64,000 nucleotides of DNA from CBDDIP01 sp965279405 (lineage in GTDB: Bacteria > Actinomycetota > Acidimicrobiia > Acidimicrobiales > Ilumatobacteraceae), in NCBI GenBank assembly GCA_965279405.1, contig OZ257157.1, positions 1,860,001-1,924,000 of the forward strand. Direction: 5' to 3'. Shown here piece by piece: positions 9,173 to 18,692 of this stretch; positions within the stretch are counted from its first letter, which is position 1, and every line of letters starts with the position of its first letter. The notes beneath the pieces were generated by a model, which did no database searches, was not told the origin of the DNA, and saw only the letters and a program-made list of their open reading frames with translations. Position numbers and translations under genes: made by a program.

Positions 9173-9254
9173 GGCGGGCACGTTAGGAAATCGGACCCGT
9201 GCAGCCGCTGTCGAGCTGCCGCTATCCTGGCGCCGCCCCATCGCGAGATGGCGA

Positions 9255-9330
9255 GGGGACGTAGCTCAGTTGGCAGAGCGCTACCTTTGCAAGGTAGATG
9301 TCAGGGGTTCGATTCCCCTCGTCTCCACCA
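9255..9330 (+). tRNA. tRNA-Ala (anticodon UGC)
   Basis: A complete cloverleaf is visible: acceptor GGGGACG pairs with CGTCTCC (one G-U), anticodon stem CTACC/GGTAG encloses loop TTTGCAA with anticodon TGC at 9288-9290, and the T stem is AGGGG/CCCCT. The discriminator is A and the 3' CCA is encoded. A -10-like TATCCT lies at 9223-9228. Confidence 0.97.
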
Positions 9331-9679
9331 TGGCGGACCTCGTCGGAGATCCCAGCCGGTTGGCGTTCGAGATCGGCGCCGAGGACGGCGGGCTCCGCAC
9401 CGTCGACATCTGGCTCGCCGGTCGACGACTCACCGTGGCGACGACATCGGCGGTGCCGAACGGTTCTGGTTCATGCACTGGGGACCGACGACGGACAACC
9501 TCACCACGTTCCTCTTCGAGCTCGATGGCCAGATGGCGATCACCACCGAGTTCTGGTGCCCCGACCACGAGCCACGCGCCGAGATCGGCGTTCCGTTCGT
9601 GGCGAAGCTCGATCGCGCCGAGCTGCTCGACGTGCTGCGGCACGCCGTGCTCCTGCTCCGAGGTGCGTCGGTGGACTGA
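9330..9679 (+). pseudogene. Frameshifted small gene starting at the tRNA-Ala CCA end
   Basis: Two reading frames join into one sensible protein of about 116 residues. From ATG 9330, frame 1 reads MADLVGDPSRLAFEIG and on to LAGRRLTV. At about 9437 the sense moves to another frame, reading GDDIGGAERFWFMHWG and ending LLRGASVD at 9679. One missing base at ACC-GTG-GCG (9432-9440) explains this; restoring a G would give a continuous frame. The ATG overlaps the final A of the tRNA. I do not recognise the family. It could be a real mutation or a sequencing error. Confidence 0.6.
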
Positions 9680-9714
9680 TCCGTCTCTCGGCGTCGAGTC
9701 GTAGCGTCTCCGCC

Positions 9715-10164
9715 GTGGCGCAAGGACGACAGCGGTCGCGGCAACGGATGTGGCCGTTCGCCATCGCGTTCGGGCTCGTCGCGCTCGCCGTCATGGCTGC
9801 ACTTGGGGCGCTCAGCGGTTGGGTCGTTCGGGCCGTGGTGAAGGATCGCCGCGATGCGCTCGTGCTCGCGATCGGGTGGGTGCTCGCATCCTCCCTCCTG
9901 ATCGCAGTCGGCACGTTCGTCGCATCTCGACGACGATCGCAGGGTCGGTCCACGCTCGGTGCCGGGTTGAGCGCGCTCACTGGTGGGATCGTTCTGCTCA
10001 TGGGCTGCTTCGGCGCTGGCGGGAAGTCCACGGGTTCCGAAGAAGACAGGGTGAACCGCGAGCTGCACGGCTTTCGCACGGACTTCTTCGTGGCGCTGCT
10101 CATCGCGTGCTGCATCGCTGGTGTCATCACATGGGTCGTTCGTCGTCGTCGGCCCGAGGCCTGA
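9715..10164 (+). CDS. Small integral membrane protein, unknown function
   Basis: A protein of about 149 residues with four hydrophobic segments (near residues 14-40, 46-65, 78-100 and 122-140) and an Arg-rich C-terminus (VVRRRRPEA). No catalytic motif is visible. GTG 9715 is the first plausible start; ATG 9748 (MWPFAIAFG) is an alternative that begins at the first membrane segment. Neither has a clear ribosome binding site. Confidence 0.55.
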   Translation: MAQGRQRSRQRMWPFAIAFGLVALAVMAALGALSGWVVRAVVKDRRDALVLAIGWVLASSLLIAVGTFVASRRRSQGRSTLGAGLSALTGGIVLLMGCFGAGGKSTGSEEDRVNRELHGFRTDFFVALLIACCIAGVITWVVRRRRPEA

Positions 10165-10218
10165 GCGGACGGAGCGAGCGCTGCAGCGCCTGATCGTGAT
10201 CGCGCTCGTCGGTGCTGA

Positions 10219-10680
10219 TCAGTCGCGGGTGGCGGCGGTGCCGAAGCCGTCTTGCTGCGCTCGCTCGTCGAGTGACTCGAGCTCTTGGAAGAGACCGATG
10301 TGCAGACCAGCCGGGCCGTCGAGGCGGGCGTTCAGTGATCGCCATGGGGTGACAGTCGGTGGCGCGACGAGCGTCGCGCCGGCTTCGACCATGGCATTGG
10401 TCGTCGCGGTCGAGTCGACCACTTCGAAGGCGACGCGGATCTTTGGCGCGACCTGTCGTCCGACCTCGACGTCGTCGATCATCCGCTTCTGCGCCGGGTT
10501 GGCCAGCTCGAGCGTGGCCCGACCGGCGTCGAGGATCACCACGCGGGCATCACCCTCGCCCTCGAACGCCGCTTGCTCGCGCAGGCCGAGCACGTCGCGG
10601 TAGAAGGCGAGGGCCTCGTCGAAGTCCTCAGCCTCGACGACGAGGCGGAGCTGCAGGACCCGAGGCGGTTGCGTTGTCAC
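10219..10680 (-). CDS. VOC-superfamily (glyoxalase/bleomycin-resistance-like) protein
   Basis: A 153-residue protein with the paired beta-alpha-beta-beta-beta modules of the vicinal oxygen chelate fold. Module 1 runs from LQLRLVVEAEDFDEALAFYRD to ATLELANP; module 2 from IRVAFEVVD to LHIGLFQEL. The expected metal positions are partly replaced: the second module starts with no histidine and ends in LHIGLFQ, so metal binding is not certain. The start is GTG. Such proteins are lyases, dioxygenases or binding proteins. The function here is unknown. Confidence 0.75.
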   Translation of the reverse strand: MTTQPPRVLQLRLVVEAEDFDEALAFYRDVLGLREQAAFEGEGDARVVILDAGRATLELANPAQKRMIDDVEVGRQVAPKIRVAFEVVDSTATTNAMVEAGATLVAPPTVTPWRSLNARLDGPAGLHIGLFQELESLDERAQQDGFGTAATRD

Positions 10681-10850
10681 GAGCCGACCGTCGGACCTGG
10701 CCGGGGCTCGCTTCGTTCACATCGGCCGTCTACCTCTGGGCGCGGCAGGGACCGCACGATCGGCAGGGCTGACAACAGGAGGACTCGAACGGACTGACGC
10801 ACGTGTGCCCGCAACGTCGGGCCAGCGGCGCGTGTTCCCGTCGCGCACGA

Positions 10851-11624
10851 TCAGCGTGTGGTGGCCGCCATTGCGATCGCCAGCGCGTGGCCGACGTTGA
10901 GCGAGTCGACGCCGCTGCGCATCGCGATGCCGACCCGTCGCGTCGCCGCGTCGAGCGCCGCCGCCGACAGGCCAGGGCCTTCGGTGCCGGCGACGAGCGC
11001 GAGTCGCTCGGGCACGACGAGGTCGCGGATGTCGTCGGTCGCCGACGGGGTGAGGGCCCACGATTCGAAGCCGGCGGCGTGCAACGCTGCGAGTGGGTCG
11101 GGCCACGTGTCGCAGCGAACCACGGGGAGGTGGAGGATCTCGCCCATCGAGACGCGCACGGCGCGTCGGGCGAAGGGGTCGGCGCAGGTCGGGTCGAGCA
11201 CCAGCGCGTCGATGCCGAGGCCGCGAGCGGAGCGGGCGATGGCGCCGAGGTTCTCGTTGTCGTTGCACCCCTCGAGCACGACCAGGCGCTTGGCTGTTGC
11301 GGCGATCTCGCCCAGCCTCGGGTTCGGCAGTCGCTCGGCCGACGCCACTGCGCCGCGGTGGATGTTGAAGCCGACGACGTCGTTCATCTGCTCCTGGTCG
11401 AGCACGTAGATCGGAGCGGTCACGCCGGCGAGGTGGGGCCCGAGTCGCTCCAACGACTTGGGTGTGACGAGCACCGACCGCAGCGTCAACGGCGAGGTCA
11501 GCAGGCGCTCGATGGTGGTCGCACCCTCGACGATCACGGGTCCGGAGCGATCGCTGCGCCCGGGAAGTGCCCGGTAGTCATCCAGGCGCGGGTCGTTCGC
11601 ATCGTCGACCGGCGTGGGCTCCAT
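10851..11624 (-). CDS. SpoU/TrmH-family RNA 2'-O-methyltransferase
   Basis: A 257-residue SPOUT methylase that would methylate a ribose 2'-OH in tRNA or rRNA using S-adenosylmethionine. The three SpoU motifs are clear: motif 1 NENLGAIARSA, motif 2 LVAGTEGPGLS, and motif 3 MRSGVDSLNVGHALAIAM, which forms the knot. A substrate-binding N-terminal domain (about residues 1-100) precedes them, as in RlmB/TsnR-like proteins. ATG 11624 was chosen because the upstream extension is not conserved-looking. It is divergent from alkB with about 70 bp between starts. Confidence 0.88.
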   Translation of the reverse strand: MEPTPVDDANDPRLDDYRALPGRSDRSGPVIVEGATTIERLLTSPLTLRSVLVTPKSLERLGPHLAGVTAPIYVLDQEQMNDVVGFNIHRGAVASAERLPNPRLGEIAATAKRLVVLEGCNDNENLGAIARSARGLGIDALVLDPTCADPFARRAVRVSMGEILHLPVVRCDTWPDPLAALHAAGFESWALTPSATDDIRDLVVPERLALVAGTEGPGLSAAALDAATRRVGIAMRSGVDSLNVGHALAIAMAATTR

Positions 11625-11694
11625 CCGCCCAGTCCACCAGGTCCGGCACTCAGACGCGCTTGCGAACAGGTGTTCGACGCGCGAGGCTGAAGTG

Positions 11695-12375
11695 ATGGCA
11701 CTTGTTGACACCCACACGATCGATCCCGACGACACCGCTGCGCTCATCTGGCAGCAGTGCTTGTTCGCCTTCGAAGAGCCGGCCGTCGATGCCTCCTTCG
11801 GTGGGCTGATGCGGACCTGGCTCGACGCCGACAGCTGGGTCGACCACCAACCGGGCTGGCTCACCGGTGCCGACGTCCTCTTCGCCGATCTCGTCGCCCG
11901 ACTGCCATGGCGGCAGCGCGAGGTGACGATGTATGACCGCCGCCTCCCCGAGCCGCGGCTCACAGCCTGGGCCGCGGGTGACGCGGCAACGGAGCTCGCC
12001 GATGGCGTGCCCGTGTTCGCTGCGGCGGCCCAGGCGCTGAGCCGGCACTACGACCGGCCGTTCGACACCATCGGCTGCAACCTCTACCGCGACGGCCGCG
12101 ACTCAGTGGCCTGGCATGGCGATCGCGAGCGCTTCGAGCAGGAGAACCCGGTCGTGGTCATCATCAGCCTCGGTGCACCGCGTCCATTCCAGATGCGTCC
12201 CGTGGGTGGTGGCAGCTCGATGAGCTGGATGCTCGGGCAGGGCGATCTGCTCGTGATGGGCGGGGCGTGCCAGCACCAGTGGCAGCACGGCGTGCCGAAG
12301 GTGGCGCACGTCGCCGGCCCGCGCCTGTCGGTGATGTTCCGGCACCACGTTGCCGACGGTGACCCCATCGACTGA
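11695..12375 (+). CDS. alkB: AlkB-like Fe(II)/2-oxoglutarate dioxygenase
   Basis: A 226-residue AlkB-family oxygenase, expected to repair alkylated bases in nucleic acids by oxidative demethylation. The iron ligands are visible as WHGDRE (H141, D143) and QHGVPK (H198). The 2-oxoglutarate/substrate motif RLSVMFRH supplies R210 and R216. NLYRDGRDSVAWH is characteristic of the family. The start at ATG 11695 places the conserved fold at the usual distance. Among AlkB paralogues, the exact substrate class is not resolved. Confidence 0.88.
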   Translation: MALVDTHTIDPDDTAALIWQQCLFAFEEPAVDASFGGLMRTWLDADSWVDHQPGWLTGADVLFADLVARLPWRQREVTMYDRRLPEPRLTAWAAGDAATELADGVPVFAAAAQALSRHYDRPFDTIGCNLYRDGRDSVAWHGDRERFEQENPVVVIISLGAPRPFQMRPVGGGSSMSWMLGQGDLLVMGGACQHQWQHGVPKVAHVAGPRLSVMFRHHVADGDPID

Positions 12376-12401
12376 GGTCGCCCAGCTGACACACTGAGCG
12401 C

Positions 12402-13616
12402 ATGGCTCGTGATTCGCGGTACTCGTTCGTGCCCCATCTGGGCGACCATCCGACGATCACCGGTGGGTCTGGAGTGTTCCTGCACACGGCCGACGGGCGC
12501 AAGATCCTCGACGGTGCGGGCGGGGCGATCGTCGGCAACATCGGGTGGGGTCGCAACGAGGTGGCCGACGCCGTGGGCGAAGCGCTGCGCGACGGCGCCT
12601 ACTCGATTCCGCTGTGGCCCTCCACCCATCGACTGGCGCTCGTCGACCGGATGGTCGAGTCGTGGCTGCCCGACGGGTTCACCCAGCTGTTCCTCACCAG
12701 TGGCGGCAGCGAGAGCACCGACTCGGCCATCCGCCTGGCCCGCGCCTACCAGGTGGCCAAGGGCCGCCCGCAGCGTTGGAAGGTGGTCGGTCGCCACCCG
12801 AGCTACCACGGCATGACACTGGCGACCCTTGCCGCCGGCAGCCACTCCGGTCGCCAGAAGGGCTACGAACCGATGCTGCTCGACTTCCCCCACGTGTCGT
12901 GGAACGACCCGGCCGACCTCGCCGCGACGCTCGAGCGCGAGGGCGACACGATCGCCGGGTTCATCGCCGAGCCGATCACCGGCGCGGCCGGCGGTTGCCT
13001 CACGGCAAGCGACGACTACTGGCGCGCGGTCACCGAGCTGTGTCGCGAGCGCGACATCCTGATCATCAGCGACGAGGTGATGTGCGGCTACGGGCGCACC
13101 GGTTTGAACTGGGGCCATCAGCACTTCCCGTTCGAGCCCGATGTGATCGTCGGCGGCAAGGGCCTCGGTGGCGGCTACGTGCCGATCGGCGCGGTTGCCA
13201 CGCGTGCCGATGTCGCCGAACTGCTGCGCGGCGCCGGGTTCATGTTCTTCACCTTCACCGGCAACGACGCGGCGTGCGCCGGCGCGGTGGCCGTGCTCGA
13301 CATCCTCGAACGAGAAGGTCTGGTCGAGCGCTGCGCGAAGGTCGGCGCCGTGCTCGGCGAGCGGCTGCACCACGAGTTCGACGACCACCCCGCGGTCGTC
13401 GAGGTGCGCGGTCGGGGCCTCTTCTACGGCCTCGAGCTGAACATCAGCCACGACGCGGTGGTCGGCGCGGCGATGCAGCGCGACCTGTGGGTCTACCCGG
13501 CCGGCTCGGGGCCGGTGCCGCACGCGGTGATGATCGCTCCTCCGTTCGTCATCAGCGAGGACGAGATCGACCAGCTCGTCGTCACCCTGCGGGCCTCGAT
13601 CGACGCGGTCGTCTGA
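12402..13616 (+). CDS. Class III PLP-dependent aminotransferase
   Basis: A 404-residue omega-aminotransferase-type enzyme. Fold type I marks are visible: SGGSESTDSAIRLARAY (phosphate-binding turn), SYHGMTLATL, IAEPITGAAGG, the Asp that binds the pyridine nitrogen in IISDEVMCGYGRTG, and the Schiff-base lysine in VGGKGLGGGYVPIGA. Partner substrates are not evident. Its stop overlaps the ATG of a flavoprotein gene by 1 nt, so both are likely one operon, perhaps for amine catabolism. Confidence 0.9.
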   Translation: MARDSRYSFVPHLGDHPTITGGSGVFLHTADGRKILDGAGGAIVGNIGWGRNEVADAVGEALRDGAYSIPLWPSTHRLALVDRMVESWLPDGFTQLFLTSGGSESTDSAIRLARAYQVAKGRPQRWKVVGRHPSYHGMTLATLAAGSHSGRQKGYEPMLLDFPHVSWNDPADLAATLEREGDTIAGFIAEPITGAAGGCLTASDDYWRAVTELCRERDILIISDEVMCGYGRTGLNWGHQHFPFEPDVIVGGKGLGGGYVPIGAVATRADVAELLRGAGFMFFTFTGNDAACAGAVAVLDILEREGLVERCAKVGAVLGERLHHEFDDHPAVVEVRGRGLFYGLELNISHDAVVGAAMQRDLWVYPAGSGPVPHAVMIAPPFVISEDEIDQLVVTLRASIDAVV

Positions 13617-14845
13617 TGGCCTCGCTCGAACACGTCATCGTCGTCGGTGGATCGCTGGCCGGCTTGCGCGCTTGCGAGACGTTGCGCACCGACGGCTTCA
13701 CCGGCCGGATCACGCTCGTCGGAGCGGAGACGCACGCACCGTACGACCGTCCGCCGCTGAGCAAGAAGCTGCTGGCCGGTGAGTGGGAGGCGGAGCGGAT
13801 CCACCTGCGCAAGCCCGACGACTTCGAGAGCCTGCAGCTCGATCTGCGGCTCGGCATCGCAGCGGCCGGCTTCGACGCGTCGTCGCGGACGGTCACGTTG
13901 GCCGACGGCACCGAGCTCGTCGGTGACGGTGTCGTGCTGGCGACGGGCACGTCGACGAGACGCCTGCCCGGCCAACCGGAGATCGCCGGCGTGCACGAGC
14001 TGCGCACGCTCGACGACGCGCTCGCGCTGCGCTCGCGACTGGTCGACGGTGCTCGTGTGGTGGTCATCGGCGCCGGGTTCATCGGCCTCGAAGCAGCGGC
14101 GACGGCGCGCACGCGCGGCTGCGACGTGACGGTGCTCGAAGGTGCGCCGGCTCCGTTGATCCGCGGCCTCGGTGCCGAGATGGGCGCGGCCGTTGCGTCG
14201 GTGCACGCTCGACACGGCGTCGACGTTCGTTGTGGTGTGCAGGTCGCCGGCATCGAGGGTGACTCGAGCGTCGAGGGCGTGCGCCTCGGCGACGGGACCG
14301 TCGTGCCGGCTGATGTCGTCCTCGTCGGCATCGGTGTCGTGCCCGCCATCGGGTGGCTGGACGGCAGCGGGCTCGAGCTGCGCGACGGCGTCGTGTGCGA
14401 TTCGACGTTGAACGCCGGCTTCCCTGGCGTCTACGCGGCCGGCGATCTGGCCCGCTGGGTGAACCCGCTGTTCGGCGACGACGGCGAGGAGATGCGCGTC
14501 GAGCACTGGACGAACGCGGCCGAGCAAGGCGCGGCGGCGGCGAGCAACCTGCTCCGCGTCGCGGCGGGCGAGGAGCCGGTGCCCTACGCGCCGGTGCCGT
14601 TCTTCTGGAGCGACCAGTTCGACAGCCGCATCCAGTTCGTCGGCCGCGCCCATGGCGACGACGACGTGGTCGTGTTCGAGGGCTCGCTCGACGGCGCGTT
14701 TGCCGCGCTCTACGGCTACGGCGGTCGCCTGCGGGGCGTGCTCGGCGTGAGCATGCCGAAGCGGGTGATGCCGTTCCGGCGCCTGCTGGCCGAGCGGGTC
14801 AGCTGGTCCGACGCCCTGGCCGTCGCCGGCATCGACCGCCCCTGA
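13616..14845 (+). CDS. FAD/NAD(P)-dependent ferredoxin reductase-like oxidoreductase
   Basis: A 409-residue flavoprotein of the rubredoxin/ferredoxin reductase type found with oxygenases. It has an N-terminal FAD Rossmann motif (VIVVGGSLAGLRACE), PYDRPPLSKKLL, the second dinucleotide motif for NAD(P)H (VVVIGAGFIGLEAAA), the FAD motif GVYAAGDLAR, and a C-terminal reductase domain (FWSDQFDSRIQFVGRA). It would pass electrons from NAD(P)H to a ferredoxin or similar carrier. It is coupled to the upstream aminotransferase gene by a TGATG overlap. Confidence 0.9.
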   Translation: MASLEHVIVVGGSLAGLRACETLRTDGFTGRITLVGAETHAPYDRPPLSKKLLAGEWEAERIHLRKPDDFESLQLDLRLGIAAAGFDASSRTVTLADGTELVGDGVVLATGTSTRRLPGQPEIAGVHELRTLDDALALRSRLVDGARVVVIGAGFIGLEAAATARTRGCDVTVLEGAPAPLIRGLGAEMGAAVASVHARHGVDVRCGVQVAGIEGDSSVEGVRLGDGTVVPADVVLVGIGVVPAIGWLDGSGLELRDGVVCDSTLNAGFPGVYAAGDLARWVNPLFGDDGEEMRVEHWTNAAEQGAAAASNLLRVAAGEEPVPYAPVPFFWSDQFDSRIQFVGRAHGDDDVVVFEGSLDGAFAALYGYGGRLRGVLGVSMPKRVMPFRRLLAERVSWSDALAVAGIDRP

Positions 14846-14880
14846 CAACACCCTTGCGAATCGTCACGTGACGAAGCGGC

Positions 14881-15038
14881 GTGGAGGGTTTGGAGCGCGC
14901 CCGGGTGGGCGTGGAACCCTCCGCTGAACCTGGGTGGAGGGTTCGGAGCGCGCCCGGGTGGGCGTAGAACCCTCCGCTGAGCCTGGGTGGAGGGTTTGGA
15001 GCGCGCCCGGGTGGGCGTGAAACCCTCCACTGAGCTGG
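14881..15038. repeat. Three tandem 53-bp palindromic repeats
   Basis: Units at 14881-14933, 14934-14986 and 14987-15038 differ at only a few bases. Each contains a nested inverted repeat: outer GGAGGGTT/AACCCTCC and inner CGCCC-GGGT-GGGCG. RNA from either strand would fold into three long hairpins in a row. They fill the gap between the flavoprotein gene and lon. This looks like a REP/BIME-type intergenic element; it may also act as a terminator. Confidence 0.8.
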
Positions 15039-15106
15039 GTGGATCGGTGCGCGGATCTATTCCCGGCGGAGGCGTGGCATGCAGCACACGGCAGAAAAGC
15101 TGAGCC

Positions 15107-15136
15107 GTAGCGACGCAAGTTTTCTGTCGCTACCCT
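15107..15136 (+). promoter_or_regulatory. Dyad operator overlapping the lon -10 box
   Basis: GTAGCGAC (15107-15114) and GTCGCTAC (15126-15133) form a perfect 8-bp inverted repeat with an 11-bp spacer. The right arm overlaps TACCCT (15131-15136), the probable -10 box, 7 nt before the lon ATG, so the mRNA is probably leaderless. The position is that of a repressor site. It does not resemble the HAIR or CIRCE consensus that I know for actinobacterial heat-shock control. Confidence 0.55.
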
Positions 15137-15143
15137 CCGATTC

Positions 15144-17501
<2,358 letters not shown>

Positions 17502-17508
17502 GCGCCGT

Positions 17509-18285
17509 TCAGGACTGCTCGTCCGTCGATCCGCCTGATGCGGGTCGACGGGCGAGGCCGATCGCTGCGGCCCCGGCGAACATCGCCGCGGTCGCGATCG
17601 CGCCGATGGCCTTCGGATCGGTGCCCGTCAGCGGCAGCGAGCCGCCCAGCACGGCCGCGTGGGCCGGCAGCTCGCCGCGGCCATTGGACGAGGAAGCGTC
17701 GACGTCGCGGGGGTTGGCCGGCGGCGACGCGATGATCGTCGGCGACGTCGTCCCGGGCGCACTGGTCGTCGCGGGCGCACTGGTCGTCGGCGCGGTGGTC
17801 GTCGGTGCGGTGGTCGTGGACGTCGTGGACGTCGTGGACGCCGTGGTCGTTGTGGTCGGCGCCGCTTCGATCGGGGGCGGTGGTGGTGGCTCCTGGGCCC
17901 GAGCGACGGCGTCCTCGAACGCGGTGCGCACCGGACCGGTGCGCAGGTCGGCTGAACCGGCGGTCGTCAACGCGGCGAGTGCGGCGACGTCGGTGGTCAG
18001 CAGCTGGATGCTGTACGGCTGGCAGACGCAGCACGGATGGATGCGCCCGGCGATCGCCTCGTCGCGGCTGAGGTAGATCTTGTTGGCAGCATGGGCGCGA
18101 CACGCGCTGCACAGGCACCGGGTTCGGCTCTTCGGCGGAACCGGGTAGCCCCAGTCGGCCGACAGGCGCCACACCGTTGCGAACTCCGGGTCCGCGGCAC
18201 CCGCCGAGCCGCCACCGGCGATCGCCGCAGCCGCTCCGCCCGCGCCCAGCAGCAGGAAGCGCCGCCGGTCGAACGTGGTCCTCAT
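17509..18285 (-). CDS. Tat-exported, Cys-rich, LPLTG-anchored surface protein
   Basis: A 258-residue protein with an unusual combination. The N-terminus has a twin-arginine signal (DRRRFLLLG, then an Ala/Gly stretch). A compact domain carries six cysteines, C57, C59, C62 and C85, C86, C88 (CLCSAC and CCVC), which could bind a metal. A Thr/Ser/Pro-rich stalk (about 132-190) follows. The C-terminus has LPLTG at 217-221, a hydrophobic stretch and ARR, the layout of a sortase signal. ATG 18285 has AAGGGC 7-12 nt upstream. The Cys domain is not one I recognise. Being folded with metal before export would explain the Tat signal. Confidence 0.72.
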   Translation of the reverse strand: MRTTFDRRRFLLLGAGGAAAAIAGGGSAGAADPEFATVWRLSADWGYPVPPKSRTRCLCSACRAHAANKIYLSRDEAIAGRIHPCCVCQPYSIQLLTTDVAALAALTTAGSADLRTGPVRTAFEDAVARAQEPPPPPPIEAAPTTTTTASTTSTTSTTTAPTTTAPTTSAPATTSAPGTTSPTIIASPPANPRDVDASSSNGRGELPAHAAVLGGSLPLTGTDPKAIGAIATAAMFAGAAAIGLARRPASGGSTDEQS

Positions 18286-18692
18286 GGAATTGCCCTTCTG
18301 TGGCGTCGTGCCGTGTCGCGATTCGAGACTCATGTGCTCCGGGAGTGCCATCTCGTCTCGCGGGTTCGCCCGGTGCTTGTCGACTCCGGCTCGTACCGGC
18401 TCCACCGGACGGGCGCTTGCTGATCCGTGCTCCCCCGAGGGGGAGTCGTGACCAGTGCAACCCGTTCGCTTTCGCCGGCCGTGCCCGTCGCCGACGCCCA
18501 TCGGGGTCGCCCGTTCGATCTGATGACACATCCGCAGCACAGGAATTCCTGTACCGAAAACATTTATCGACCGAGGTTGACGCGATCTTGAGCGATTGTT
18601 TGATCCATCTGGACCAGTGCCGCATGGTGCACTCGCACGGGTCGACGGCGCTCGTCGCGTCGGTGTCGTCCGGATTGGGCCACAATCGTCGC
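18286..18692. other. Divergent intergenic region with palindromes
   Basis: About 400 bp between divergent genes without a convincing coding frame. It holds CTCCCCC-GA-GGGGGAG (18430-18445) and a perfect 14-bp palindrome ACAGGAATTCCTGT (18539-18552), followed by an AT-richer stretch (accgaaaacatttatcg). CACAAT, a possible -10 box for the MFS gene, lies near 18680. The frame of the MFS gene stays open across this region, so a longer product cannot be excluded. Confidence 0.45.

Noticed and set aside
14881..15038. The three 53-bp repeats as a CRISPR array
   Set aside because: The units are adjacent without unique spacers, and no cas gene is in the window.
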